A DNA stretch of 64,000 nt from Prevotella sp. oral taxon 475 (GTDB lineage Bacteria > Bacteroidota > Bacteroidia > Bacteroidales > Bacteroidaceae). This document shows positions 8,695 to 19,953 of this stretch, piece by piece. Location of the stretch: NCBI RefSeq assembly GCF_018127805.1, contig NZ_CP072334.1, forward strand, positions 784,001 through 848,000. The letters run 5' to 3'. How positions within the stretch are numbered: position 1 is the first letter of the stretch; every line of letters begins with the position of its first letter. The notes beneath the pieces were generated by a model. That model did no database searches and had not been told where the DNA came from. It saw nothing but the letters and a program-made list of their open reading frames with translations. Position numbers and translations under genes: made by a program.

Positions 8695-10071
8695 ATGAAA
8701 AGACGTAACATTGCCGTTGTTTTGGCAGGCGGCGTAGGCAAGCGGTTAGGCATCTCGATGCCCAAGCAGTTTTTTAAGGTGGCCGGAAAGATGGTGATCG
8801 AACATACCATCGATGTTTTCGAGCGCAACAAAGGCATCGACGAGGTGGCCATTGTCAGCAATCCGATGCTCGTTTCGGACATCGAGACCATCGTTTTGAA
8901 GAATGGATGGACGAAGGTGAAGCGTATCCTCAAAGGTGGAAGCGAGCGTTATGAGTCGAGTTTGTCGGCCATCCGTGCCTACGAAGGCGAAGAGGTGAAT
9001 CTTGTTTTCCATGATGCCGTCCGCCCGTTGCTCAGTCAGCGCATTCTCAACGAGGTGCTCGAGGCACTGAAAACTCACGATGCCATCGACGTGGCGATGC
9101 CCTCTGCCGACACCATCATCGAGGTGGAAGGGAGTTTTATCCGGTCCATCCCCGACCGTTCGCGGTTGCGTCGCGGGCAGACCCCGCAGGCTTTCGCCAT
9201 CGAGGTGATAGGCAAGGCTTATGAAAAGGCCTTGTGCGACGCCGCGTTTAAAACCACCGATGACTGCGGCGTGGTGAAAAAATACCTGCCCGAGGTGCCT
9301 ATTTATGTGGTTACGGGCGAGGAGAGCAATATGAAGCTCACCTACAAGGAAGACACTTACATGATCGACAAGCTCTTCCAACTCAAGAATACAGAACCCG
9401 ACCGCCAAGACCTCTCCCGCCTCAATCTGTCGGGAAAGGTGGCTATCGTTTTCGGTGGAAGCTATGGTATCGGAGCCGTGACGGCGCAGATGCTCGAAGA
9501 GCGGGGCGCAAAGGTCTACCGTTTCTCGCGCAGTGGCAATGGCATCGACGTAGGCAAACGCCCGGATGTGGCCTCGGCTATGCGCCAAGTGGCGGATGCT
9601 GAAGGCCGTATCGACTATGTGATCAACACCGCCGGACTGCTCAACAAGGAGCCACTGGCGGCGATGAACTACGAGGCGATTCTCTATAGCGTGCAAACCA
9701 ACTACTTGGGGGTGGTGAACGTGGCCCTCGAGGCTTATCCTTTCCTGCGCGAAAGCAAGGGCCGACTGGTGTTTTTCACTTCCTCGTCCTACACGCGCGG
9801 CAGGGCTTTCTACAGCATCTACTCGTCTACCAAGGCGGCCATCGTCAACTTTGTGCAGGCTGTGGCCCAGGAATGGGAGGGCGAGGGCATACGCATCAAC
9901 TGCATCAACCCCGAAAGAACGAAGACGCCTATGCGCACCAAGAACTTCGGAATCGAACCCGACGACACGCTGCTCACACCCGAACGGGTGGCCGAGGCTA
10001 CGCTGCGCACGCTCGTCTCCGACTATACGGGGCAGGTGATCGATGTGAGGAGGCCCAGCCATGAAGCATAA
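8695..10071 (+). CDS. Bifunctional CDP-ribitol synthase: cytidylyltransferase plus ribulose-5-phosphate reductase (Bcs1/Acs1 type)
   Basis: Predicted to reduce ribulose 5-phosphate to ribitol 5-phosphate and couple it to CTP, giving CDP-ribitol for surface glycans. Residues 1-235 are an IspD/TarI-like nucleotidyltransferase (VLAGGVGKRLG, MPKQFFKVAGK, HDAVRPL, YKEDTYMID). Residues 245-455 are a short-chain dehydrogenase (VAIVFGGSYGIGA; catalytic FFTSSSY plus YSSTK; GQVIDV). This fusion is the arrangement of Haemophilus Bcs1/Acs1, and the length of 458 fits. It overlaps the LicD gene by 11 bp, supporting one pathway. An isoprenoid (MEP) IspD role is less likely because of the fused reductase. 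Confidence 0.85.
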   Translation: MKRRNIAVVLAGGVGKRLGISMPKQFFKVAGKMVIEHTIDVFERNKGIDEVAIVSNPMLVSDIETIVLKNGWTKVKRILKGGSERYESSLSAIRAYEGEEVNLVFHDAVRPLLSQRILNEVLEALKTHDAIDVAMPSADTIIEVEGSFIRSIPDRSRLRRGQTPQAFAIEVIGKAYEKALCDAAFKTTDDCGVVKKYLPEVPIYVVTGEESNMKLTYKEDTYMIDKLFQLKNTEPDRQDLSRLNLSGKVAIVFGGSYGIGAVTAQMLEERGAKVYRFSRSGNGIDVGKRPDVASAMRQVADAEGRIDYVINTAGLLNKEPLAAMNYEAILYSVQTNYLGVVNVALEAYPFLRESKGRLVFFTSSSYTRGRAFYSIYSSTKAAIVNFVQAVAQEWEGEGIRINCINPERTKTPMRTKNFGIEPDDTLLTPERVAEATLRTLVSDYTGQVIDVRRPSHEA

Positions 10072-10912
10072 TGCGCCGCTCGAGGCCTTTCAACAACGCC
10101 AGTTGCGGGCCTGCCAGCTCAAGCAACTCGGCATTCTCGAGGCGATCGATGCCATCTGCCGCCGGCACGACATCTGCTATTGGCTCGACGGTGGCACACT
10201 GCTCGGGGCGGTGAGACATGGCGGTTTCATTCCCTGGGACGACGATATCGACATCGCCATGCCCTGGGAGGAAATGCAACGCTTCGTCAAGGTGGCACAG
10301 AAAGAGCTGCCCGAGGGCCTCGTCTTGCAGTCGGCCCTCACCGAGAAAGGGCTGAAAGAGCCCATCACCAAGGTGCGCGATACGAATTCTTTCCTTGTTG
10401 AACCGGGCGATAACTTTGCCGAGAACTATGCCAAGGGTCTTTATGTAGACATCTTTCCCTTTGTTGCCTACCCCAATCTGCCGCGAAAGCTTGTCAAACG
10501 TCTCACCCTGGGCATATCGAAAAGCTATTCGATTCTGCATAAAGCCCACCGATACAGTCTGCGAGCGTTGGCCGAATTCTTTTGGTTCGGCACTAAATAT
10601 GCTGTCTGCCGCCTGCTGTGGGCCACTCTCTCGGCCATCTTCAGAGGTCGAGATGTGTATATCTCCAACATTCTCATCAACAACGGATATGGCATTATGC
10701 ATCGGAGGGACAGTGTATTTCCCGTCGGCGAGATACGCTTCGAGGGCAAATCATTCAGGGCTCCGGCCCGGCCCGATGCCTATCTCAAAGACCTCTACCG
10801 CAACTATATGGACATTCCGCCGGTAGAGAAACGAAAGATACACGCCGTGTTTATGTTGAGCAGTTTGGATGGGGGTGCTTCTGTCTCGCAAAACGTCAAG
10901 TCGAAAGGATGA
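10061..10912 (+). CDS. LicD/fukutin-family phosphotransferase
   Basis: Member of the LicD nucleotidyltransferase-fold family, which transfers phosphocholine or polyol phosphate onto glycans. The signature LDGGTLLGAVRHGGFIPWDD is at residues 43-62, continuing with DDIDIAMP; the metal-binding aspartates are present. Length 283. It starts 11 bp inside the upstream CDP-ribitol synthase and overlaps the next gene by ATGA. From that context the likely donor is CDP-ribitol and the product a ribitol-phosphate-modified surface glycan (inference). The acceptor is unknown. No membrane segment is obvious apart from weakly hydrophobic stretches. Confidence 0.85.
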   Translation: MKHNAPLEAFQQRQLRACQLKQLGILEAIDAICRRHDICYWLDGGTLLGAVRHGGFIPWDDDIDIAMPWEEMQRFVKVAQKELPEGLVLQSALTEKGLKEPITKVRDTNSFLVEPGDNFAENYAKGLYVDIFPFVAYPNLPRKLVKRLTLGISKSYSILHKAHRYSLRALAEFFWFGTKYAVCRLLWATLSAIFRGRDVYISNILINNGYGIMHRRDSVFPVGEIRFEGKSFRAPARPDAYLKDLYRNYMDIPPVEKRKIHAVFMLSSLDGGASVSQNVKSKG

Positions 10913-12090
10913 TGAGGCATCGATATCTGCTCTGGTTGCTGCTGTTGCTCACCACTGTTGGGGCCTGTTCGCAAAAGAAAGAACGAATCAACACCCCGTG
11001 GGGAACCACGTTGGGCGAGGATAGTGTGCCCTCTTCGGGTACGTTTGCCTTGAAAGACATTGTCGATCACGGAGAACTGATTATGTTGACGCTCACCGGT
11101 CCCGAGAATTATTATGACTATCACGGTCATGGAATGGGACTGCAATATCTGCTTTGCGAGAAATTTGCTAAGACCTTGGGCGTGTCTTTGCGTGTGGAAG
11201 TGTGCAAAGACACGGCCGAGATGGTGAAGAAACTGAAGAGCGGAGACGGAGATTTGATTGCTTTTTTCTTGCCCGACACGATTAGAGGACTGCGCTTTTG
11301 TGGGGCCACTCAGGGAGATTCGTCGCGCCGATGGGCTGTGCTGGCGGAGAATCGCTCGCTGGCCGATACGCTCAATGGTTGGTTTCGCCCTGCATTGCTG
11401 ACGCAAATCAAGGCCGAAGAGCGGTTTGTGCTGTCGGGACAAAGCATTAAGAGACATGTCTATTCGCCTATGCTCGACCGATCGGGCGGCATTATTTCCC
11501 ATTACGATCCTCTTTTTAAGAAGTATGCACCCATGGCTCGATGGGATTGGCGTCTGTTGGCGGCACAGTGTTACCAAGAGTCGACCTTCGACCCACAGGC
11601 TCGTTCGTGGGCCGGGGCTTGCGGACTGATGCAGATCATGCCCGCCACAGCGGCCCATCTGGGCTTGCCCGCGGCACAAATGCACGAACCGGAACCCAAT
11701 ATTGCTGCCGCAACACGCTATCTTCGCGAACTGGATGGTAAGTTTGCCGACATCGCTCATCGCATGGAACGTATCCGTTTTGTTCTGGCCAGCTATAATG
11801 GAGGGCCTGGTCACATACGCGATGCCATGGCGTTGGCCCGCAAACATGGTTTCAACCCACACTGCTGGGAGGAGGTTGCGCCTTTTGTGCTGCGCCTGAG
11901 CTCTGCCTCCTTCTACAACGACCCCGTTGTGCGCTACGGATATATGAGAGGTAGCGAAACGGTAGACTATGTCAGGCGCATCCTCGGACGATGGGAACAG
12001 TATTCGTCCATGGCCCCGGGCGGATCGTTGGAGGGATTCGGATCGGCTATTCCACAGAAGGCCACCAAGAAATATCGTTTCCATCTGTAG
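10909..12090 (+). CDS. MltF-like lytic transglycosylase lipoprotein
   Basis: Peptidoglycan lytic transglycosylase, 393 residues. Start chosen at 10909, where ATGA overlaps the LicD stop and the frame opens with a lipoprotein signal (LLLLLTTVGACSQKK). Residues about 40-200 form a reduced periplasmic solute-binding (SBP_bac_3-like) domain. The SLT domain follows, with LLAAQCYQESTFDP (catalytic Glu), GACGLMQIMPATA and VLASYNGGPGHI. Domain order matches E. coli MltF. Why it is coupled to the CDP-ribitol/LicD genes is unclear; it could open the wall for export of the decorated glycan, or simply be co-regulated. Confidence 0.85.
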   Translation: MMRHRYLLWLLLLLTTVGACSQKKERINTPWGTTLGEDSVPSSGTFALKDIVDHGELIMLTLTGPENYYDYHGHGMGLQYLLCEKFAKTLGVSLRVEVCKDTAEMVKKLKSGDGDLIAFFLPDTIRGLRFCGATQGDSSRRWAVLAENRSLADTLNGWFRPALLTQIKAEERFVLSGQSIKRHVYSPMLDRSGGIISHYDPLFKKYAPMARWDWRLLAAQCYQESTFDPQARSWAGACGLMQIMPATAAHLGLPAAQMHEPEPNIAAATRYLRELDGKFADIAHRMERIRFVLASYNGGPGHIRDAMALARKHGFNPHCWEEVAPFVLRLSSASFYNDPVVRYGYMRGSETVDYVRRILGRWEQYSSMAPGGSLEGFGSAIPQKATKKYRFHL

Positions 12091-12146
12091 TTGCTCTGAA
12101 GGAAGTGGACACCCTTTAGGCAAGGGTATGCAATAGGCTTCAAAAG

Positions 12147-12183
12147 AAAGTCCGATGCGGGAGAAGCGCATCGGACTTTTTGT
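12147..12183. terminator. Bidirectional intrinsic terminator
   Basis: Stem AAAGTCCGATGCG / CGCATCGGACTTT with a 7-nt loop, followed by TTTT on the plus strand and by a T-rich stretch on the minus strand. It separates the convergent ends of the MltF-like gene and glnN. Confidence 0.85.
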
Positions 12184-12225
12184 ATGCCGCATAGCGGCGG
12201 AGTGGGGAGGAGTGGCGAGGGGGTG

Positions 12226-14415
12226 TTAGCGGATGAAGAGCAGTTCGCGATACTTGGGTAGCGTCCACAATTCATCGGCAACGAGCAGCTCGAGCTTGTC
12301 CACTTGGTAGCGGATGACTTCCAATCGCGGTGCGATGGTGTCGTGATAGGCAATGGCTTTCTCTCGTTCGGTTTCAATGCGGTTGGCTATCTTACGCGCG
12401 TTCACGAGCTCTTCTACCTCGGTTTCGATCACCTGTGTGCGTTCGGCAATCTCTTCGATGATTTTCACGTTGCGTGAGGTGAGGCAAGAGGCCTTCTCAC
12501 GCGAGAAAATATCGAACATGCTCTGCACGTTTTTGGCTAATCGACTTTGATAATGAGTGGCTACGGGGATGATATGGTTCATGCAGAGGTCGCCCAGAAC
12601 GCGGGCTTCGATTTGTATTTTCTTGGTGTAGGTCTCCCATTTCACTTCGTTGCGGGCTTCCAATTCGTTGCGACGCATGACGTTGAGCTGTTCGAAGAGT
12701 TGGATGCTGGCGGGATCTAAATATCGATCGAACACCAAGGGGCAACTTGTTTCGCAGTCTAATCCGCGTCGGCGGGCCTCTTCCACCCATGCCTCCGAGT
12801 AGCCGTTGCCGTCGAAATGGATGGGCTTGCAGGTGCGAATGTCGTCGCGTAGGACATCGATGATGGCATGTGTGCGTTCTTCGCCTTGAGCGATGAGGGC
12901 ATCGACGCGGGCTTTAAAGCTGTTCAGAGCCTCGGCCACGGCTGAGTTCAGCACGATAAGAGCTGACGAGCAGTTGGCCTCCGAACCCAGGGCGCGGAAC
13001 TCAAAGCGGTTGCCGGTGAAGGCAAAGGGAGATGTACGGTTGCGGTCGGTGTTGTCAATAAGGAGTTGGGGGATCTGTTCGATGTCCAGTTCGATGCCCT
13101 TTTTGCCTGCTACGGCAAAGAGTTCTTCCTTATCGGCCTTTTCGATATGGTCGAGCAAGTCACTGAGTTGTTTGCCCAAGAACGAAGAAATGATAGCCGG
13201 CGGGGCTTCATGTCCGCCCAATCGATGGGCGTTGGTGGCACTCATGATCGAGGCTTTGAGCAATCCGTTGTGGCGATAGACGCCCATGAGCGTTTCGACG
13301 ACGAAGACGACGAAGCGCAGATTCTCCTCTTGCGTCTTGCCTGGGGCGTGGAGCAGTACGCCCGTATCGGTAGAGAGGCTCCAGTTGTTGTGCTTTCCGC
13401 TGCCGTTGATGCCGGCGAAAGGCTTTTCGTGCAGTAGCACGCGGAAGCTGTGTTTGCGGGCAATGCGTTTCATGAGCGACATGAGCAGCATGTTATGGTC
13501 TACGGCAAGGTTGGCTTCTTCGAAGATGGGGGCCAGTTCAAACTGATTGGGGGCCACCTCGTTGTGGCGCGTTTTGCAGGGGATGCCCAGTTCGAGGGCC
13601 TGTATCTCGAGGTCTTTCATGAAGGCCTGCACGCGTTCGGGGATGGTTCCGAAGTAGTGATCGTCCATCTGTTGGTTTTTGGCCGAATCGTGCCCCATGA
13701 GCGTTCGACCGGTCAGCATCAGGTCGGGGCGAGCGAAGTAGAGACTTTCGTCAACCAGGAAGTATTCTTGTTCCCAACCCAGATTGCAGGTGACCTTTTT
13801 CACTTGCGGGTCGAAATATCGTGCTACGGCGGCTGCGGCGGTGTTCACAGCTTGCAACGACCGGAGGAGAGGGGCTTTATAGTCGAGCGATTCGCCCGTG
13901 TAGGAAATGAAGATGGTGGGGATGCAAAGTGTGTCGTCGATGATGAAGACGGGCGATGTGGGGTCCCAGGCGGAGTAGCCGCGTGCCTCGAAGGTGTTGC
14001 GGATGCCGCCGTTGGGAAATGACGAGGCATCGGGTTCTTGCTGAACAAGTAGCTTACCCGAGAATTCTTCAATCATTCCGCCCTTTCCGTCGGGTTCTAC
14101 GAAGGCGTCGTGCTTCTCAGCCGTACCTTCGGTCAGGGGTTGAAACCAGTGTGTGTAATGGGTGACACCGTTCTCGTTGGCCCATTTTTTCATTCCCTCT
14201 GCCACGGCATCGGCCATATTTCGGTCCAAGCGTGTACCGTTGTCGATGACATCGGTGAGCTTCTCGTACACGTCGGCGGATAGGTATTTGTACATCTTGG
14301 CACGGTTGAAAACGTATTTGCCAAAGAACTCCGATGGACGTTCGATGGGAGTTATCACCTCTACCGGCTTCTTTTTGTAGGCCTCTTCCACGGCCTTGAA
14401 TCGTAAATTTGCCAT
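12226..14415 (-). CDS. glnN: Glutamine synthetase type III
   Basis: ATP-dependent synthesis of glutamine from glutamate and ammonia. 729 residues from the ATG at 14415 (MANLRFKAVEEAYKKKPVEV), the usual GSIII length. A longer open frame exists to 14502 but it runs through the promoter, so it is rejected. Recognisable GSIII segments: LGWEQEYFLVDE, GHDSAKNQQMDDHYFG, KTRHNEVAPNQFELAPIFE, GINGSGKHNNWSL, GNRFEFRALGSEANCSSA. Single-gene unit with its own -7 box and a terminator downstream. Confidence 0.97.
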   Translation of the reverse strand: MANLRFKAVEEAYKKKPVEVITPIERPSEFFGKYVFNRAKMYKYLSADVYEKLTDVIDNGTRLDRNMADAVAEGMKKWANENGVTHYTHWFQPLTEGTAEKHDAFVEPDGKGGMIEEFSGKLLVQQEPDASSFPNGGIRNTFEARGYSAWDPTSPVFIIDDTLCIPTIFISYTGESLDYKAPLLRSLQAVNTAAAAVARYFDPQVKKVTCNLGWEQEYFLVDESLYFARPDLMLTGRTLMGHDSAKNQQMDDHYFGTIPERVQAFMKDLEIQALELGIPCKTRHNEVAPNQFELAPIFEEANLAVDHNMLLMSLMKRIARKHSFRVLLHEKPFAGINGSGKHNNWSLSTDTGVLLHAPGKTQEENLRFVVFVVETLMGVYRHNGLLKASIMSATNAHRLGGHEAPPAIISSFLGKQLSDLLDHIEKADKEELFAVAGKKGIELDIEQIPQLLIDNTDRNRTSPFAFTGNRFEFRALGSEANCSSALIVLNSAVAEALNSFKARVDALIAQGEERTHAIIDVLRDDIRTCKPIHFDGNGYSEAWVEEARRRGLDCETSCPLVFDRYLDPASIQLFEQLNVMRRNELEARNEVKWETYTKKIQIEARVLGDLCMNHIIPVATHYQSRLAKNVQSMFDIFSREKASCLTSRNVKIIEEIAERTQVIETEVEELVNARKIANRIETEREKAIAYHDTIAPRLEVIRYQVDKLELLVADELWTLPKYRELLFIR

Positions 14416-14440
14416 GATTGTTTGTCGTTTTTTTCGCTTG

Positions 14441-14448
14441 CAAATGTA
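14441..14448 (-). promoter_or_regulatory. -7 box of glnN
   Basis: The minus strand reads TACATTTG here, matching TAnnTTTG, 26 nt upstream of the glnN ATG. The -33 region is not a good match, as often at regulated promoters. Confidence 0.55.
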
Positions 14449-14549
14449 CAACATTTTGCGTGGACGCAGGGGACTTGGCTGGATAAAATGCGCCTTCGCC
14501 ACCCCTGCCAGAATATTTTATTGGGGATATGAAATGCGAGGAGAGCGGA

Positions 14550-14732
14550 AATAATTTATTTTCTCATCGCGGAGATCAAAATCAGGTTTAAATAATTTAT
14601 TTTTCCACTGCGGAGACTAAATATGCCGGAAAATAATTTATTTTCCTATCGCGGAGCAAAAAAACGGGCTTGACTAATTTATTTTCCCACTGCTTAGCGA
14701 AAGATTGCGGAAAAATAAATTATTTCGGAGCC
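14550..14732. repeat. 41-nt tandem repeat array (AATAATTTATTTT...GCGGAG), 4 full units plus a partial
   Basis: Units begin at 14550, 14591, 14632, 14673 and 14714, exactly 41 nt apart. Each opens with an AT-rich dyad (AATAATTTATTTT; stem AAATA/TATTT), then a GCGGAG-type core, then about 15 variable nt. The array fills most of the gap between glnN and the pantothenate kinase gene. Same period and design as the arrays at 28719, 34393, 40488 and 47804. Confidence 0.85.
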
Positions 14733-14757
14733 GACTGGGCTGGGTGTAACCCATATT

Positions 14758-15603
14758 TTATTTCGGATGGGCTTCGTGATGGGTTTTGAAATAGTGGAGG
14801 GCTGCCCCGATGGCAGTACAGAATTCGCTGTATTTGGGGATGCGGAAGTGCACGTGGTAGAGCCGTTCCATGGCCGGAAATACCTCTTTGCACTGTGGCA
14901 GGAGGGTGAGGTTGCCGATGAGGACAAACTCTTTGATGCCTGTGTTGAGAGAGGAGAGGATAGTACCGCTGCCAATGGATTGGAGCACGAGGCAGACCAG
15001 ACCCAGGGCAATGTCCTCGCGCGAGGCGTTGCTCTTGGCGTTGCCGAAGAGACTGGCTGTGGCATCCATCGGCAGTCCGGGCAGAGGTTGGGCACTGATG
15101 TCACCAATAAGGAGGTTGATGTTCGAGATGTCGCCTTGCATGGCCAGGGTAGACACTTGCTTGATGTCATCGGTCTTGAGCAGAATGCGCGACAGGCCTT
15201 GAAGGGTTCCGCCGCCGATGCCGATGCCGCCGATATGTTCGATGCGAGGACCATCACACTGAACAAGCGAGGTTCCTGTGCCCATGCTGACGACAATCAT
15301 ACGGTCGAGACCGGTTTCGTAGCGCGCTCCTAGTCCGTCAGCCAGAAATTCCTCGGCCTTACCGGTGGGTAGTCCGTAAATGGGTGTGTCGATGTAGGCT
15401 GATCCCACGCCGGTGAGCATCACTTGTTCAACGTCTGAGAGACTGATTTTGTTGTCGTAGAGATATTTCCCAAAAGCCCCGTAGAGCGAGGTGATGGGAT
15501 CGGTGGCTTTAATGCGTAGCGGCGAGATGACGATGCTGTCGCGATTGATGCCTACAATTTTAGTGGTGCTGATGCCCACGTCGATACCGATGACGATTCC
15601 CAT
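14758..15603 (-). CDS. coaW: Type II pantothenate kinase
   Basis: Phosphorylates pantothenate, the first step of coenzyme A synthesis. 281 residues with the ASKHA ATPase fold: phosphate-1 loop GIVIGIDVGISTTKIVGI at the N terminus, the catalytic Glu region GKAEEFLADG, the adenosine loop MIVVSMGTGTSLV, and GGIGIGGGTLQGLSRIL. It lies 43 bp downstream of ligA on the same strand and is probably co-transcribed. Bacteroidota often carry type III enzymes, but these motifs are type II (Fumble-like). Confidence 0.9.
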   Translation of the reverse strand: MGIVIGIDVGISTTKIVGINRDSIVISPLRIKATDPITSLYGAFGKYLYDNKISLSDVEQVMLTGVGSAYIDTPIYGLPTGKAEEFLADGLGARYETGLDRMIVVSMGTGTSLVQCDGPRIEHIGGIGIGGGTLQGLSRILLKTDDIKQVSTLAMQGDISNINLLIGDISAQPLPGLPMDATASLFGNAKSNASREDIALGLVCLVLQSIGSGTILSSLNTGIKEFVLIGNLTLLPQCKEVFPAMERLYHVHFRIPKYSEFCTAIGAALHYFKTHHEAHPK

Positions 15604-15646
15604 AGTTTGTGTTGTTGCGTTTGTGTTGGATTTGGACGGAGAGATT

Positions 15647-17734
<2,088 letters not shown>

Positions 17735-17771
17735 TTACATCCTGCTGATAGAAAAAATGTGTGGGAGAGGG

Positions 17772-18575
17772 CTAATTGCCGAGCTGCATCGTCATTCGTC
17801 CGGTGGTCGAGATAGTGATAGAGACGATGTAATAGCTGGGCGAATCGGGGATACCGATGAAGACCTGATAGTGCACGCCGTCGCGGTCGATGCGGCGGAA
17901 GAGCATGTCGCTGAGGATGGCTTGCGAGAGGAAGGCAGCAGGAAGAATGGCTCGGAAGTCGGCTTTGCGGAAGTCACGCGAGAAGAGTCGCCTCGAACCG
18001 TTGAAGACAGCCAAGTGAATGATGTTGTCGTAATAGATATTTTCAACTTCGACACCCTCGTCGTTGAAGGTAGACTTCACCACTTTGTACGTCGTTGGGT
18101 TCACCTGCACGTAGCAGTGATAGCGATTCTCAGCCCATGTCACAACAGTGTCTCGCCTAAGAAGTCGGTTTTGGTTGAGGGCCCGGGCAGGCGAGTTTTC
18201 AAACTGGAATCTATCGTTAGGGTCTTCGCTCAAGGTGAGCGTCACCGTTTCGCCATTCTGATTTTTGAAGACGAAGAGGTGTGGGGCTTGCTTCACGATA
18301 GGATATTTCACGATGCCGACTCCGTGCATGGTCAGGGTATCTTTCACGATTTGGAAATATACGGCACGGCTCGTCGTGTCGGGATAGAAGATGGTGTCAC
18401 CGCTCACTTTGAAAGCTACGCTCTCATCATCCGCGTTGATCCAAATGCCTTGCAACAGTTGCTTAGCCACCCGATCTTCTTCCTGCAACTCGGCCGGTTT
18501 CCTCCCTTTACCGTTGCAGGCTGCGAGGACGATGACCAGACCGAGAAACCCTATCTTGCTCTTGCTTATTGTCAT
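17772..18575 (-). CDS. DUF4738-type lipoprotein of unknown function
   Basis: 267 residues from the ATG at 18575; an ATG five codons earlier (18590) is possible. Lipoprotein signal ISKSKIGFLGLVIVLAACNG. The body looks like a Bacteroidota DUF4738-type lipoprotein: an N-terminal lipocalin-like stretch (GIWINADDESVAFKVSGDTI) and a C-terminal part with FRAILPAAFLSQAILSDM. No catalytic motif. It sits 32 bp after ugd, so it is likely the last gene of the rfbC-ugd transcript. A role in envelope polysaccharide would be guesswork from context only. Confidence 0.75.
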   Translation of the reverse strand: MTISKSKIGFLGLVIVLAACNGKGRKPAELQEEDRVAKQLLQGIWINADDESVAFKVSGDTIFYPDTTSRAVYFQIVKDTLTMHGVGIVKYPIVKQAPHLFVFKNQNGETVTLTLSEDPNDRFQFENSPARALNQNRLLRRDTVVTWAENRYHCYVQVNPTTYKVVKSTFNDEGVEVENIYYDNIIHLAVFNGSRRLFSRDFRKADFRAILPAAFLSQAILSDMLFRRIDRDGVHYQVFIGIPDSPSYYIVSITISTTGRMTMQLGN

Positions 18576-18607
18576 TCCTACTGTTGTCAATTATCAATTG
18601 CTCATTC

Positions 18608-19927
18608 TCATGTTCGACCAATGCTGTGATATTCGAAACCGTAGCCCTCCAATTCTTTTTTTTCGAAGATGTTGCGCCCATCGATAAGGAGTCGTCGGTT
18701 CATCGACCGAGCAATCCGCTCCCAGTTGGGCAGCCGGAATTCGTTCCACTCGGTGAGCAAGAGTAAGGCATCGGCTTCGTTCACAGCATCGTAGAGGTCG
18801 GTAGCATAGAGGACAGAAGAGCCCAGTCGACGTCGACATTCGGGCATGGCTACGGGGTCGTATACCTTGATGCGACATCCGGCCTGCTGTAACAAAGCGA
18901 TAGTGACCAGGGCAGCAGACTCGCGCATGTCGTCGGTTTCGGGCTTGAACGAGAGTCCCCACAGAGCCACCATCTTGCCTTGAAGACTCTCGCAAGCGAA
19001 AGCCGCAGAGAGCTTGCCAAACAAGACGTGTTTCTGCTGTTCGTTCACGCGGTCGACGGCTTTGAGAACTTCCATCGAATAGCCGTTGTCGTCGGCCGTT
19101 TTGATCAAAGCCTTCACATCCTTGGGAAAGCAACTTCCGCCATATCCGCAACCGGCATAAAGAAATTTCCGCCCGATACGCGTGTCGCTCCCAATGCCAG
19201 CGCGTACCATATTAACGTCTGCTCCCACCCGTTCGCACAAGTTGGCGATGTCGTTCATGAAAGAAATACGTGTGGCCAACATCGAGTTGGCTGCGTATTT
19301 CGTCATCTCGGCACTGGGGATGTCCATGAAAATCACTCGGAAGTTGTTGATGAGGAATGGTTTGTAGAGTCGGGTGAGTAATTCTTTGGCCCGTTCACTC
19401 TCCACACCCACCACGACACGGTCAGGACTCATGAAGTCTTTAATGGCATTTCCCTCTTTGAGAAACTCGGGATTGCTGGCCACGTCGAAGTTCACCTGCA
19501 CCCCGCGGCGGTCGAGTTCGGCTTGTATCGTTTGCCGAACCCTCTCGGCCGTTCCCACCGGAACCGTACTCTTCGTCACCACAACGATGTATCTATCGAG
19601 ATGTTCGCCAATGGTCTTCGCCACCTGCAAGACGTATCGAAGGTCGGCACTGCCGTCTTCGTCGGGCGGCGTTCCCACCGCCGAGAACACAATCTGCTGA
19701 TCGTTGAGCTCCTCTTCCAGTGAGGTAGTGAAACGCAGACGGCCCGCCTTGACATTCTTTAGCACCAGTTCGTCGAGTCCCGGCTCGTAAATAGGAATTT
19801 CGCCCCGGCGCAGACGTTCGATTTTCTCTGCGTCGACATCTACACAAGTGACGCTTGCCCCGGTGTCGGCAAAGCAAGCACCCGACACCAATCCTACATA
19901 TCCTGTTCCGACAATTGCAATATTCAT
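18608..19927 (-). CDS. ugd: UDP-glucose 6-dehydrogenase
   Basis: Oxidises UDP-glucose to UDP-glucuronate for capsule or exopolysaccharide. 439 residues. N-terminal Rossmann motif MNIAIVGTGYVGLVSGACFA, substrate helix SNPEFLKEGNAI, catalytic cysteine in GCGYGGSCFPKDVKAL, and C-terminal UDP-binding Rossmann half (GKMVALWGLSFKPETDDMR). It follows rfbC by 26 bp, making a small nucleotide-sugar operon. Confidence 0.96.
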   Translation of the reverse strand: MNIAIVGTGYVGLVSGACFADTGASVTCVDVDAEKIERLRRGEIPIYEPGLDELVLKNVKAGRLRFTTSLEEELNDQQIVFSAVGTPPDEDGSADLRYVLQVAKTIGEHLDRYIVVVTKSTVPVGTAERVRQTIQAELDRRGVQVNFDVASNPEFLKEGNAIKDFMSPDRVVVGVESERAKELLTRLYKPFLINNFRVIFMDIPSAEMTKYAANSMLATRISFMNDIANLCERVGADVNMVRAGIGSDTRIGRKFLYAGCGYGGSCFPKDVKALIKTADDNGYSMEVLKAVDRVNEQQKHVLFGKLSAAFACESLQGKMVALWGLSFKPETDDMRESAALVTIALLQQAGCRIKVYDPVAMPECRRRLGSSVLYATDLYDAVNEADALLLLTEWNEFRLPNWERIARSMNRRLLIDGRNIFEKKELEGYGFEYHSIGRT

Positions 19928-19953
19928 CGTTTTCTTCTTCCGTTCATGATGCT

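Noticed and set aside
8746..10062. 438-codon minus-strand open frame opposite the CDP-ribitol synthase
   Set aside because: Antisense shadow; no recognisable motif, while the plus strand encodes two intact domains.
10804..12192. 462-codon minus-strand frame opposite the MltF-like gene
   Set aside because: Shadow frame; it also runs through the terminator at 12147-12183.
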